Of a stretch of 64,000 nt of DNA, positions 35,435-44,504 are shown piece after piece (positions within the stretch are counted from its first letter, which is position 1; every line of letters starts with the position of its first letter). Location: assembly GCA_050288705.1 (NCBI GenBank), contig JBNKEI010000156.1, positions 1 to 64,000 of the forward strand, given 5' to 3'. Under the pieces are notes generated by a model. It saw nothing but the letters and a program-made list of their open reading frames with translations. It made no database searches and was not told where the DNA came from. Position numbers and translations under genes: made by a program. Origin of the DNA: JBNKEI01 sp050288705. GTDB lineage: Bacteria; Myxococcota; Myxococcia; Myxococcales; UBA5297.

Positions 35435-36022
35435 GTGCGCATTGGAACAGTAGAGCGAAAAACATCGGAAACTGACATCAAAGTTTCTATTCATCTCGAT
35501 GGTACCGGCCAACATGATGTAAGCACTGGAGTGGGATTTTTAGACCACATGTTGGGTCAGGTGGCGGTGCACGGGCTTTTTGATCTTTCCGTGCAGTCGC
35601 AGGGCGATTTGGAGATCGATGCTCATCATACCATGGAAGACGTAGCCTTGACCTTGGGTTCAGCAGTAGATCGGGCGCTGGGAGATCGTAAGGGTTTGGT
35701 GCGTATGGGGCATGCCTATGTACCCATGGATGAGGCGTTAGCGCTGGTAGTCATCGATCTAAGCGGTCGTCCCTATACAATGGTGGAAAGCGCTTGGCAT
35801 GGCGCCGAAGTAGGTAAAATACCGACCTCGTTGATTGCTCATTTTTTTGAATCGTTCGCGGTAACCGCAAGGACGAACGTGCACGCCCGTATTCTTGCTG
35901 GTCGCGATAATCATCACCAGGCCGAAGCTCTATTCAAAGCATTGGGCCGCGCTTTAGAGAGTGCAACGCGGATTGACCCCCGACGGCTCGGGGTGGTTCC
36001 TTCCACTAAAGGGATTCTTTAA
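35435..36022 (+). CDS. hisB: Imidazoleglycerol-phosphate dehydratase
   Basis: 195 residues, monofunctional. Metal-binding His clusters are visible in GVGFLDHMLGQVAVHG, DAHHTMEDVALTLG, SLIAHFFESFA and GRDNHHQAEALFKALGRAL. No phosphatase domain, so histidinol phosphatase must be another protein. GTG start. Its TAA is immediately followed by the hisH ATG. Confidence 0.95.
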   Translation: MRIGTVERKTSETDIKVSIHLDGTGQHDVSTGVGFLDHMLGQVAVHGLFDLSVQSQGDLEIDAHHTMEDVALTLGSAVDRALGDRKGLVRMGHAYVPMDEALALVVIDLSGRPYTMVESAWHGAEVGKIPTSLIAHFFESFAVTARTNVHARILAGRDNHHQAEALFKALGRALESATRIDPRRLGVVPSTKGIL

Positions 36023-36637
36023 ATGGTGATCATAATTGATTATGGGGTAGGAAATTTACGATCGGTGCAAAAATCCTTTGAGCATTTGGGGGCTAAGGTA
36101 AGCATTAGCAGCAATCCGGAAGAGGTTTGCCGGGCCGACCAACTGGTACTTCCGGGGGTAGGAGCATTTAGAGCAGGCATGGAAGGATTGCAGCAAAGAA
36201 ACCTTGTTGAGCCAATTTTGCAAGCAATAAAAAAGGGTACCCCGTTTCTTGGAATATGCTTGGGAATGCAGTTGCTTCTTGAAGAAAGCGAGGAAGGCGA
36301 GCAAGGTCTGCCTCTACCCCAAGGCTTGGGAATTATTCCTGGCAGAGTAGTTCGCCTTAAAGGTGATGGGCTTCTCGTTCCCCATATGGGGTGGAACCAA
36401 GTGAATCCAGTGCGTGAATTGCCAATTGTGAAATCCTTGGGCGACAATTCCTACGCTTATTTTGTGCATTCCTATTACTGTGAACCTAGCAATGAAACCG
36501 CAGTAATAGCCAAAACAGAATACGGAAAAGAATTTTGTTCAATTTTGGGAGCTAATGCAGTGTGGGGAATTCAATTTCATCCCGAAAAAAGCCAAGCGGT
36601 TGGTCTGAAAATATTGCAAGGATTCTTGGCCACTTAA
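36023..36637 (+). CDS. hisH: Imidazole glycerol phosphate synthase glutaminase subunit
   Basis: 204 residues, class I glutamine amidotransferase. The nucleophile Cys is in LGICLGMQLL, and His and Glu in GIQFHPEKS. The N-terminus IIDYGVGNLRSVQKSFEHLGA is typical. It supplies ammonia to HisF. Begins at the base after the hisB stop. Confidence 0.95.
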   Translation: MVIIIDYGVGNLRSVQKSFEHLGAKVSISSNPEEVCRADQLVLPGVGAFRAGMEGLQQRNLVEPILQAIKKGTPFLGICLGMQLLLEESEEGEQGLPLPQGLGIIPGRVVRLKGDGLLVPHMGWNQVNPVRELPIVKSLGDNSYAYFVHSYYCEPSNETAVIAKTEYGKEFCSILGANAVWGIQFHPEKSQAVGLKILQGFLAT

Positions 36638-36661
36638 AGCAGAATTTGCTCAGAGGAATAC

Positions 36662-37408
36662 ATGAGTTTTTTTGATATTTATCCGGCTATCGATATTCGA
36701 CACGGACAGGTGGTGCGGTTGGAAGAAGGAGATCCTAACCGCCAAACTGTTTTCGGTAATGACCCGGTGTTAGTTGCCCAGCGTTGGGCTTCATATCAAC
36801 CCCAGTGGCTGCATGTGGTCAATTTGGATGGTGCGTTTGGAGAAAATTCTTCGACCACTGATTGGAAAACTGTACTGCCGCAATTGTGTCAATTAGTTCC
36901 CCGGGTGCAATTGGGTGGAGGAATTCGTTCGCTAGAAGCTATTGAAGCTGCACTATCTTATGGCGTTACTCGAGTAGTGCTAGGCACCGTGGTGGTAGAG
37001 AATCCTTCCTTGGCGGAGAAGGCGATCTTGCGCTTTGGCACGTCTGCGATAGCCATTGGATTAGACACTCGCGAAGGAAAAGTGCAGGTTCATGGCTGGA
37101 AATCAGACGGAGGTATCTCGGCGATTGAGTTAGCCCGTAAAGTGAAGGACTACGGGGCGCAGGTAGTGGTACATACAGATATTTCAAGGGATGGTTTATT
37201 AACCGGAGTAAATGAGCAAGCTTCTGCAGAATTGGCTCAAGCTAGTGGAATGCAGGTGATTGTATCGGGCGGGGTAGCAGGGTTAGAAGATATTCGCCGG
37301 TCTTGCCAAGTGGCTGAGCGAGGGGTGATAGGGGTTATTGCGGGTCGGGCTTTATACCAAAATAAGCTTGACCTTTCGGAAGCTCTTCAATTGGCAACAC
37401 CATCGTAG
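36662..37408 (+). CDS. hisA: ProFAR isomerase HisA
   Basis: 248-residue TIM barrel. Asp in PAIDIRHGQVVRLEEGD and Asp in VVHTDISRDGLLTGVN are the catalytic pair. VQLGGGIRSLEAIEAALSYGVTRVVLGT and VIVSGGVAGLEDI are the phosphate-binding halves. 24 bases after hisH. Confidence 0.95.
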   Translation: MSFFDIYPAIDIRHGQVVRLEEGDPNRQTVFGNDPVLVAQRWASYQPQWLHVVNLDGAFGENSSTTDWKTVLPQLCQLVPRVQLGGGIRSLEAIEAALSYGVTRVVLGTVVVENPSLAEKAILRFGTSAIAIGLDTREGKVQVHGWKSDGGISAIELARKVKDYGAQVVVHTDISRDGLLTGVNEQASAELAQASGMQVIVSGGVAGLEDIRRSCQVAERGVIGVIAGRALYQNKLDLSEALQLATPS

Positions 37409-37424
37409 GAAATGGACCGAAAGA

Positions 37425-38219
37425 ATGCTAGCTAAACGAGTTGTTCCTTGTCTGGATGTAGATTGTGGACGGGTGGTCAAGGGTGTAAATTTTGTCGGAC
37501 TGCGCGATGCTGGCGATCCAGTGGAGCAGGCGCGGATCTATGAGAACGAAAGTGCAGACGAGCTAGTATTTCTTGATATTACTGCTACTTCTGATCGGCG
37601 GCAGACGGCTGCCGAGCTGGCAAGACGAGTAGCTGATGAGGTGTTTATTCCTTTTACCATTGGTGGAGGAATTCGTACTGCCGAGGATGCATGTACCCTA
37701 ATTCGAGCAGGGGCAGACAAAATAAGCATCAATTCCCAAGCAGTGCAGACCCCAGAGTTGATTTCGGAGGTAGCATCTAGTTTGGGGATTCAGGCGGTGG
37801 TAGTAGCCATTGACGCCAAGCGACTTCCTGCTTGTCCGGGCGAGCCTACTCGCTGGCAGGTGTATGTTGCTGGCGGACGAAAACCGACAGGAATTGACGC
37901 TTTAGAGTGGGCTAAAGAAGTGTCAGAAAGAGGGGCGGGAGAAATTCTTCTTACCAGTATGGATGCCGATGGGACCCAAGCCGGCTACGACCTAGAGTTG
38001 ACTCGGGCAATTGCCGATGCAGTTGACATTCCAGTCATTGCTTCTGGAGGAGCTGGCTGCGAAGAACACTTTGCTCAAGCTTTTACTGAAGGGCATGCCA
38101 GTGCGGCTTTAGCGGCGTCTTTGTTTCATTTTCGACAACTAAGTGTGCCTCAAGTTAAAAATTACTTGCAGCGGCAGGGTATTCCGGTGAGGCCCGTAGT
38201 AAAGGCGGGGGAGGAGTAA
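37425..38219 (+). CDS. hisF: Imidazole glycerol phosphate synthase cyclase subunit
   Basis: 264 residues. The start MLAKRVVPCLDVDCGRVVKGVNFVGLRDAGDPVE and GAGEILLTSMDADGTQAGYD carry the catalytic Asp residues; IPFTIGGGIRTAEDACTLIRAGADKISINS and VIASGGAGCEEHF bind phosphate. ATG 37425 is chosen because homologues begin exactly there; a longer frame overlapping hisA has no family similarity. Confidence 0.95.
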   Translation: MLAKRVVPCLDVDCGRVVKGVNFVGLRDAGDPVEQARIYENESADELVFLDITATSDRRQTAAELARRVADEVFIPFTIGGGIRTAEDACTLIRAGADKISINSQAVQTPELISEVASSLGIQAVVVAIDAKRLPACPGEPTRWQVYVAGGRKPTGIDALEWAKEVSERGAGEILLTSMDADGTQAGYDLELTRAIADAVDIPVIASGGAGCEEHFAQAFTEGHASAALAASLFHFRQLSVPQVKNYLQRQGIPVRPVVKAGEE

Positions 38220-38222
38220 TTC

Positions 38223-38876
38223 ATGAATGCGCAATCGCAAAACACGAAAGATCAAAAATCGCACCCCCGTTTCAATGAGCAAGGTTTAGTTCCCGCCATT
38301 GCCCAAGATATGTGCACCGGAAAGGTGCTTATGCTAGCGTGGATGAATGAGCAGGCATGGCAACTTACTCAAGAGACAGGAGAGGCTCATTTTTGGAGCC
38401 GTAGTCGCAATTCCCTATGGCGCAAAGGAGAGACTTCTGGAAATTTGCTAAAGGTAATAGAAATCATACTTGATTGCGATGCAGACACTGTGCTCTTGAA
38501 GGTTGAAGCACAGGGACCGGCTTGTCATACTGGCGAATACAGTTGTTTTTTTAACCCTGTGCAGAAATCAACGGTAAGTAATGATTATTCCGACTTGTCG
38601 TCGATTCTATGTGAATTATATAAAACAATTGGGCGGCGCAAAGGAGCCTCTTCTTCCGAATCATATACCGCGCGTCTTTTTTCTGAGGGAATGGAAAGAA
38701 TCTCTAAAAAAGTAGGAGAAGAGGCTGCGGAAGTAATAGTAGCTGCTTTAGCTCAAACTGACGAACGTGTAATTTCTGAAAGTGCCGATCTTCTGTATCA
38801 CCTGCTAGTATTATTATCAGCTCGTGAGATACCTTTGGGATTAATAGCTAGGGAGTTGGAGCGTAGACATAGATAA
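38223..38876 (+). CDS. hisI: Bifunctional phosphoribosyl-AMP cyclohydrolase / phosphoribosyl-ATP pyrophosphatase
   Basis: 217 residues, HisI domain then HisE domain. HisI: MLAWMNEQAWQLTQETGEAHFWSRSRNSLWRKGETSGN, CDADTVLLKVEAQGPACHTGEYSCFF with the zinc Cys residues. HisE: YTARLFSEGMERISKKVGEEAAEVIVAAL and ESADLLYHLLVLL. Three bases after hisF; the last his gene. Confidence 0.95.
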   Translation: MNAQSQNTKDQKSHPRFNEQGLVPAIAQDMCTGKVLMLAWMNEQAWQLTQETGEAHFWSRSRNSLWRKGETSGNLLKVIEIILDCDADTVLLKVEAQGPACHTGEYSCFFNPVQKSTVSNDYSDLSSILCELYKTIGRRKGASSSESYTARLFSEGMERISKKVGEEAAEVIVAALAQTDERVISESADLLYHLLVLLSAREIPLGLIARELERRHR

Positions 38877-38911
38877 AAAAGCCAAAGTAAACATTATAAA
38901 TGGGGAGAGCC

Positions 38912-41119
38912 ATGAAACATCACATTATTGTTTCTAATCGTATGCCCATTTCTTTTTCGATGAAGGACGGAAAGATGGTGGCAACTCCTAGTCAAGGGGG
39001 GTTGGCAACAGGATTAAGGGGGTTGCACGCAAAATCAAAAGGATTGTGGGTAGGATGGCCGGGAGGCGTAGAAGGTTTATCACAATCTCAAAAAACTGAA
39101 TTAGAACATAAATTAGAAGAATTAGGTGCTGCCCCGGTATATTTAACTGAAGAAGAATTGGATGGTTATTATCGAGCTTTTTCCAATGGAGTTTTGTGGC
39201 CACTATTTCATTATCAAATTGAGCGTATTCCCTATCATCAGCAACATTGGGAAATGTTCTATGCAGTTAATCGTCGTTTTGCGGATACGGTCTGTGACCA
39301 TTATCGTCCCGGCGATTTGATATGGATACATGACTACCAGCTCGCTCTAGTTCCTCAAATGATTCGTGAGCGAATTCCGGAAGCTAGTATTGGTTTCTTT
39401 TTGCATGTGCCTTTTCCGACGGTAGAGGTGTTTCGCCTGCTTCCCTGGAGAGACCAAATACTGCAAGGAATTTTAGGAGCGGACATTATCGGATTTCATA
39501 CTTTTTCGTATGTTAGACAATTTATCAATTCATTAATTCATGCCCTTGGGTTGATGCCTTCTGCCGACCGAATGGTTTTCCAGGGGAGAAGTATACGCTT
39601 TTGGGCGTATCCTATGGGGGTAGACGCGAAAGTTTTTGACCGTTTAGCTCGTGAAGAGAAGGCAATTGAAGATGCTAAAAAATATCGCCAAGAGAATAAC
39701 GATCATCGCATTCTATTAGGTATTGACCGGCTGGATTATACTAAAGGGATTCCACGTCGGTTGTTGGCAATTGAAAAACTATTGGAAAGAGAATCAAAAT
39801 TTAGGGGAAGCTTGCGTTACGTACAAATTTCGGTTCCTTCGCGAGTAGATGTCCCCCAGTACGAAGTATTCGCCGGAGAAGTTCAACAACTTGTCGGTAG
39901 AATTAATGGGCGATTTTCCACTCCTTCTTCGGTACCAATACATTTTATCCATCGAGGTTTTACTCAGCCAGAATTGGTGGGGTTGTATTTGGCGGCTGAC
40001 GCAATGCTGGTAACCCCACTAAGAGATGGCATGAATTTGGTAGCCAAGGAATTCGTAGCTAGTCGGGCGGACGAAGATGGAGTATTAGTCTTGAGTGAGT
40101 TCGCTGGCGCTGCTTCGGAAATGGGAGAAGCAGTTTTAGTAAACCCCTATGACATAGATGGAACTGCTGACGCAATTGCCAGGGCCTTGGAAATGCCTCG
40201 GCGTGAACGGCAAGCGCGAATTCGAGCGCTGAGAGAGCGAGTGTTTCGTAACGATGTCCATCGGTGGGCTGAAAACTTTATGGATGATTTAGGAAAGAAA
40301 CCGCGAATGGTACACGACATTTCTCCTTCCCCCGTTTTGGCGCATGATGAATTTCTTGCTGCTATTCGCAATGCTTCTAATGTTGCCTGGCTACTCGATT
40401 ACGATGGAACATTGGCTCCTTTTGCAAGGCGACCGGAATTAGCCGAGCCTGACGAGGAATTGCGGCAAATTCTGGCCACCGTTGCTCAGTTGCCGGGAAT
40501 GCGCGTGGACATTGTTAGTGGTCGGCAAAGGGATTTGCTAGCCGAGTGGATGAAAGGATTGCCAGTGGGGCTTCATTCGGAGCACGGATTATGGTCTTGG
40601 TGTCGGGGAGCCTCGGAGTGGAGCATGAATGTTCAAGTTGATTCTGCTTGGAAGGATAGTGTTCGTCCGATACTGGAAGAGTTCGCTACTCGAACTCCCG
40701 GAACCTTGGTGGAAGAAAAGACTGCTTCTTTGGCTTGGCATTACCGCATGGCCGACGCGGAATACGGTGAATGGCAGGCACGGGAGCTAAAAATCCACCT
40801 CACTCATGCCCTAAGCAATATGGCGGTGGAAATTCTTCCCGGCAATAAGGTTATTGAGGTCAAACCGCATGGGGTCAATAAAGGTATGGTGGTTCCTTCG
40901 TTATTAGCCGACGAGGAAGAAGCCATTATGGTTGCGATAGGCGACGACGAAACCGATGAATACCTTTTTCGTGCATTGCCGGAAAATGCTTTTTCCATAT
41001 GCGTAGGAACAAGAAAAAGCTCTGCTCAATATTCTCTTCCCGATGTACGAGCGGTGCGTAAGCTTTTGCTTAAAGTTATTGAGGAAGCCAAAGCTCGGCA
41101 CCAAGCTTTGGCTCAATAA
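38912..41119 (+). CDS. Trehalose-6-phosphate synthase / phosphatase fusion
   Basis: About 735 residues. N-terminal GT20 synthase (OtsA): IIVSNRMPISF, PGDLIWIHDYQLALVPQMIRE, LLGIDRLDYTKGIPRRLLAIE, and the nucleotide-sugar site TPLRDGMNLVAKEFVASR. C-terminal HAD phosphatase (OtsB) from about 490: WLLDYDGTLAP, VDIVSGRQ and AIGDDETDEYLFRAL. Together they make trehalose from UDP-glucose and glucose-6-phosphate. A GGAG lies 6 bases before ATG 38912; a Met four codons earlier is less well placed. It lies 35 bases after hisIE, so it may be read from the his transcript. Confidence 0.93.
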   Translation: MKHHIIVSNRMPISFSMKDGKMVATPSQGGLATGLRGLHAKSKGLWVGWPGGVEGLSQSQKTELEHKLEELGAAPVYLTEEELDGYYRAFSNGVLWPLFHYQIERIPYHQQHWEMFYAVNRRFADTVCDHYRPGDLIWIHDYQLALVPQMIRERIPEASIGFFLHVPFPTVEVFRLLPWRDQILQGILGADIIGFHTFSYVRQFINSLIHALGLMPSADRMVFQGRSIRFWAYPMGVDAKVFDRLAREEKAIEDAKKYRQENNDHRILLGIDRLDYTKGIPRRLLAIEKLLERESKFRGSLRYVQISVPSRVDVPQYEVFAGEVQQLVGRINGRFSTPSSVPIHFIHRGFTQPELVGLYLAADAMLVTPLRDGMNLVAKEFVASRADEDGVLVLSEFAGAASEMGEAVLVNPYDIDGTADAIARALEMPRRERQARIRALRERVFRNDVHRWAENFMDDLGKKPRMVHDISPSPVLAHDEFLAAIRNASNVAWLLDYDGTLAPFARRPELAEPDEELRQILATVAQLPGMRVDIVSGRQRDLLAEWMKGLPVGLHSEHGLWSWCRGASEWSMNVQVDSAWKDSVRPILEEFATRTPGTLVEEKTASLAWHYRMADAEYGEWQARELKIHLTHALSNMAVEILPGNKVIEVKPHGVNKGMVVPSLLADEEEAIMVAIGDDETDEYLFRALPENAFSICVGTRKSSAQYSLPDVRAVRKLLLKVIEEAKARHQALAQ

Positions 41120-41139
41120 AAATGGCTAGGCAATGGAAC

Positions 41140-44034
41140 CTAGTGGGAGCTTTGCTGGAGTAATAGTCTACGCAAAATCCCATCGGGTTCGGCGAGAGCG
41201 TCGGCTACAATCGCTTCGGCACGGGAAGCGGTGTCTGCCACCGCATATATGCGAAGCTGCGGTGCATTGCCCGAGGGACGAATGTGAGCAATATCTCCTC
41301 CGGTGAAATGCAGGCGAATACCATCGAGAATGTCGATTTCATTGAGACGACCAAAGCCGCGCGCTGAAGAAAAGTGACTTTCTAAGTCTGAACGCAGTGT
41401 GAAGAGACGGTGTGCGATCGCTGGCTCAATTGGGTGCCTTTTTCCGTCCCGGGTGTGCAGAATAATCTCATCGGCATCGAAATGGGCTCTGCGCAGATTA
41501 ATATCACCCAGTCCGAAACGTTCGAGAAGCGCACGGCTAGCTAGCGGATCGACAGCGTCTAAGAGCCCGGACCGGCTGTAGCGCTCGGGTAGACGTGCGA
41601 AAAGTTCCACTATTCCAATTTTTTCACGATGTGCAGCATGCAGGGCTGCAACTAATGGCAAGGTGGCGTCCCTGGTAGGAAGAGGGCTTAATCGTCCAGC
41701 GGGAGTCTCTATTGCCGTTCCTAAAAGAAAACCGCCGTTTGCTTCCCATCCCATACGTCGCTGGCCGCTAAGTGTGGCCATCTCAGCAATTACCCATGGC
41801 GAGCCAATACGTGTGCGAGTAACTGCTATACCATGGGCCCCAAAATGCTGGTCGATGGCATCATTCGAACTCACCGGTATCACTATGCAGTCGGCGCCAA
41901 GATACTCGGCAACCACCGCACCCAATATGTCACCACCAAAAAAGCGTACCTTCCTCTGGTGGTCAAAGCCGAGAAGCATCGGGCGATCGCTATCGCCATC
42001 GGTGGAAACCAAGGCATCTAGACGACCGACTTGCCTAGTCAAAATATCAGCAAGCGTCTGTAGCTCTTGCAGGCGTTCGGCGGCGATAGCCTCGGTATCA
42101 ATGGCCATGAACCTTTCAGAACGGCCAATGGTATGTACTTCCGCACCGAGTGAACGCAAAATGTCGGTTATTAGATCACGTCCTACTGCCGAATGCTCGT
42201 AAAGAGCAATGCGCAGTCCTTTTAATGCATCTGCTGGGAAGGCATCAAGGTAACGCTGGCGGTAGAGCTCGGCCGCCTCCTCAGATAGATCTGGCAACCC
42301 CGCTACCGCCGAAGTAAAGGCTCCCTTATCACTGAACAGCGAGCTGTTTTGTTCACGGCCATATTCTCGAACGCGAACTCTGGCAACTGCTTCCAGTATA
42401 GGTGCTTCGTCACTTTTTAAGACTTCGCCACTGGGCTTATTAAACTTGATGCCATTACGATCAAACGGAATGTGGCTTCCGGTGACCATGACGCTGGGCC
42501 ATCTCTTTTGAAAGGCAAAGTGGGCAAGTGCTGGTGAGGGAATGCGGCCGCAATAAACCACCGTAAATCCAGAGTCAGTGATCGCTTTAGCAACCGCCAA
42601 CAAGATGCGGGCAGTGCTCGGACGCAAATCTCCCGCAATCGCTACGGGCATGCCATAGACAGCTTCACCGTTCGAAAGTAGATAGTCTAAGAAACCACAA
42701 GTATTTATATAAGTTTCGAGATCGGTAATGTCGTCAACTAATCCCCTCAAACCACTCGTTCCAAAAGCAAGTGCGTTCTGGTCGCGGCCACGAAAGCTAG
42801 AAACCTGCTGCGGTTCGTTGGGCGTGGAAGCTACAAATATCTGGGCGTCTTGGCTAGCCTGGAGGGTATAAGTTGTGCCTGAGGGAATAAGGCAAGCCTG
42901 CCCTTGCTCTAATTGCAGATCTGTTCCATTGCAAGTCATAATCACCTGGTTGTTTGACTGGACAACTACTGTTTCTGGCCCGTTAGAGTGACGGGTGACT
43001 AATTGTGATGGCAGCATGGTGACGCGGCGCAAATCGAGCTCTTCGGTGGGAAGCGGATAGATAGCCTCCCCGCTAGCAGCATTCTGAATGGGCGAGAGCT
43101 TTGGCGATGCACCTGCATCAAAACGAACAATTTGCAACAGTTCTGCAGTGTTAACGTGCTTGGAGGTGAGCCCGGCTCTCAGCACATTGTCGGAGTTCGC
43201 CATCATTTCTAGGCCAGCGCCCTTAAGGTAGGCGTGCGGAACACCTGGTGGTATAAATATGGCTTCTCCTGGTTGCAAGGTTACTAGCTCTAGTAGAAAA
43301 ACGAAAATCAAGCCCCGGTCTACGGTTTTGCCAACAGATAACTCTCGATGAGCTTGCAAAACCCAGTAGGCAGGTTGAATTGGCAAAAAGGGGCGCTGTT
43401 CATTTTCTGCTTCTAGGCGATTAACAAGGGTGAAAAGACGTTCTTCTACCTGTTTGTCTGGAAGCGCAAAGTAGGCTTCGAGTAGCAAGCGCAGTCCTGC
43501 TGGATCAGGACGAATTTCTGGAAGAAGTCCCACCAATTCTGGCGCCTGTCCCAGAGCTTTGGCTAATTCGTTACCATGGCGAAAGCCAACTAGTGCATGG
43601 AACTCTGTCCAAGCGACCAGAATTTCTGGCTTGTGGTTAGAATCACGGTAAGCACGTTGATGCTCGTTAAGCGCTATTCCCATTTTCTCTTCGCGTGCAT
43701 ATCCTTCGGCTGCTTGCATACGGCTGGGATGCACTTGGATAGAAAGTGGTTTCGCACAAGCCAAAATTTTCAGCAAATAGGGAAGGTTACTGTGGCGCAA
43801 AGCCAAATTACTTCCCAGAAAGGTGCTTTTAGTGTCCCTGATTAGTTCGTTCAAGGGCAGTTCATTGGCGCCAAGTTTTGTGTATGCCGGTGCAGAAGGG
43901 TGATCTCCAAACCAGGCTTCCGCCCATGGCGTGCCGTCTTCGGGAATTTTGAAAAGTTGCGGAAGATAGCTGGGATCTCCCCAGGCGTATCGTTGAATGC
44001 TCGGGCTAATTAGAACCGGCATCGGTAATTCCAT
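41140..44034 (-). CDS. Mannose-6-phosphate isomerase / phosphomannomutase fusion
   Basis: About 964 residues. Residues 1-400 are a type I isomerase (ManA): RYAWGDPSYLPQLF, zinc ligands in IQVHPSRMQA and HKPEILVAW, FIPPGVPHAYLKGAGLEMMANSDNVLRAG. From about 425 an alpha-D-phosphohexomutase: FGTSGLRGLVDDI, phospho-Ser loop VTGSHIPFDRNGIKF (a known variant of TASHNP), metal loop STDGDSDRPML, sugar loop WEANGGFLLGT. Together they convert fructose-6-phosphate to mannose-1-phosphate for GDP-mannose. AGGGAG lies 6 bases before ATG 44034. Confidence 0.9.
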   Translation of the reverse strand: MELPMPVLISPSIQRYAWGDPSYLPQLFKIPEDGTPWAEAWFGDHPSAPAYTKLGANELPLNELIRDTKSTFLGSNLALRHSNLPYLLKILACAKPLSIQVHPSRMQAAEGYAREEKMGIALNEHQRAYRDSNHKPEILVAWTEFHALVGFRHGNELAKALGQAPELVGLLPEIRPDPAGLRLLLEAYFALPDKQVEERLFTLVNRLEAENEQRPFLPIQPAYWVLQAHRELSVGKTVDRGLIFVFLLELVTLQPGEAIFIPPGVPHAYLKGAGLEMMANSDNVLRAGLTSKHVNTAELLQIVRFDAGASPKLSPIQNAASGEAIYPLPTEELDLRRVTMLPSQLVTRHSNGPETVVVQSNNQVIMTCNGTDLQLEQGQACLIPSGTTYTLQASQDAQIFVASTPNEPQQVSSFRGRDQNALAFGTSGLRGLVDDITDLETYINTCGFLDYLLSNGEAVYGMPVAIAGDLRPSTARILLAVAKAITDSGFTVVYCGRIPSPALAHFAFQKRWPSVMVTGSHIPFDRNGIKFNKPSGEVLKSDEAPILEAVARVRVREYGREQNSSLFSDKGAFTSAVAGLPDLSEEAAELYRQRYLDAFPADALKGLRIALYEHSAVGRDLITDILRSLGAEVHTIGRSERFMAIDTEAIAAERLQELQTLADILTRQVGRLDALVSTDGDSDRPMLLGFDHQRKVRFFGGDILGAVVAEYLGADCIVIPVSSNDAIDQHFGAHGIAVTRTRIGSPWVIAEMATLSGQRRMGWEANGGFLLGTAIETPAGRLSPLPTRDATLPLVAALHAAHREKIGIVELFARLPERYSRSGLLDAVDPLASRALLERFGLGDINLRRAHFDADEIILHTRDGKRHPIEPAIAHRLFTLRSDLESHFSSARGFGRLNEIDILDGIRLHFTGGDIAHIRPSGNAPQLRIYAVADTASRAEAIVADALAEPDGILRRLLLQQSSH

Positions 44035-44081
44035 TGATTTCTCCCTGCTCAAGTATGCGAGAAGTGCTAATGGCTAGTACT

Positions 44082-44504
44082 TCATACTCGTTGGTTGAGC
44101 TTGTCCATAGTTCTATTCAAGCGCGCTACCGATGTCGCGCACTGAATTGCACTGCGCAAAGTGTTTTTGTCCCACGGCTTGTTAGCAATGTTGACGAACA
44201 AACCGGATTGCAGCGCCTGCTGGACAGCATCAAGCTCAGCGTATCCGGTCACCATAATGATTCTCACCTCTGGCTTGATGAGCTTGGCACGCCTGGCGAA
44301 CTCCACGCCATCAATGCCCGGCATAGAATAGTCGGTGACCACCACGTCTAATTTGACTGTCTCAATAATGGATAGAGCCTCGGTTGCATCGAGGACTAAA
44401 CGTATTTCGAAATCTTTGTAGAACGCTCGGCGAAAGGTATCCAGATTCGCCTGTTCGTCATCAAGAACGAGTACTCGCGGCCTCTCTTCGCTTGGCTGGG
44501 TCAT
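44082..44504 (-). CDS. Response regulator receiver protein
   Basis: 140 residues, a single receiver domain: LVLDDEQAN acid pair, phospho-acceptor Asp in VVVTDYSMPGIDG near residue 56, Thr in MVTGYA, Lys in IANKPWD. The C-terminus is a short helix. Overlaps the histidine kinase stop by ATGA, so they are a cognate pair. There is no DNA-binding domain; the KPW motif is common in regulators of the RpfG/HD-GYP lineage, but no such domain follows. Confidence 0.9.
   Translation of the reverse strand: MTQPSEERPRVLVLDDEQANLDTFRRAFYKDFEIRLVLDATEALSIIETVKLDVVVTDYSMPGIDGVEFARRAKLIKPEVRIIMVTGYAELDAVQQALQSGLFVNIANKPWDKNTLRSAIQCATSVARLNRTMDKLNQRV

Noticed and set aside
41126..41143. CTAGG/CCTAG hairpin between the trehalose and ManA-PMM genes
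   Set aside because: Five base pairs, no U-tract, and it overlaps a stop codon; too weak to call a terminator.
41663..42202. 179-residue plus-strand frame inside the ManA-PMM gene
   Set aside because: Antisense to the phosphohexomutase active-site region; no independent support.
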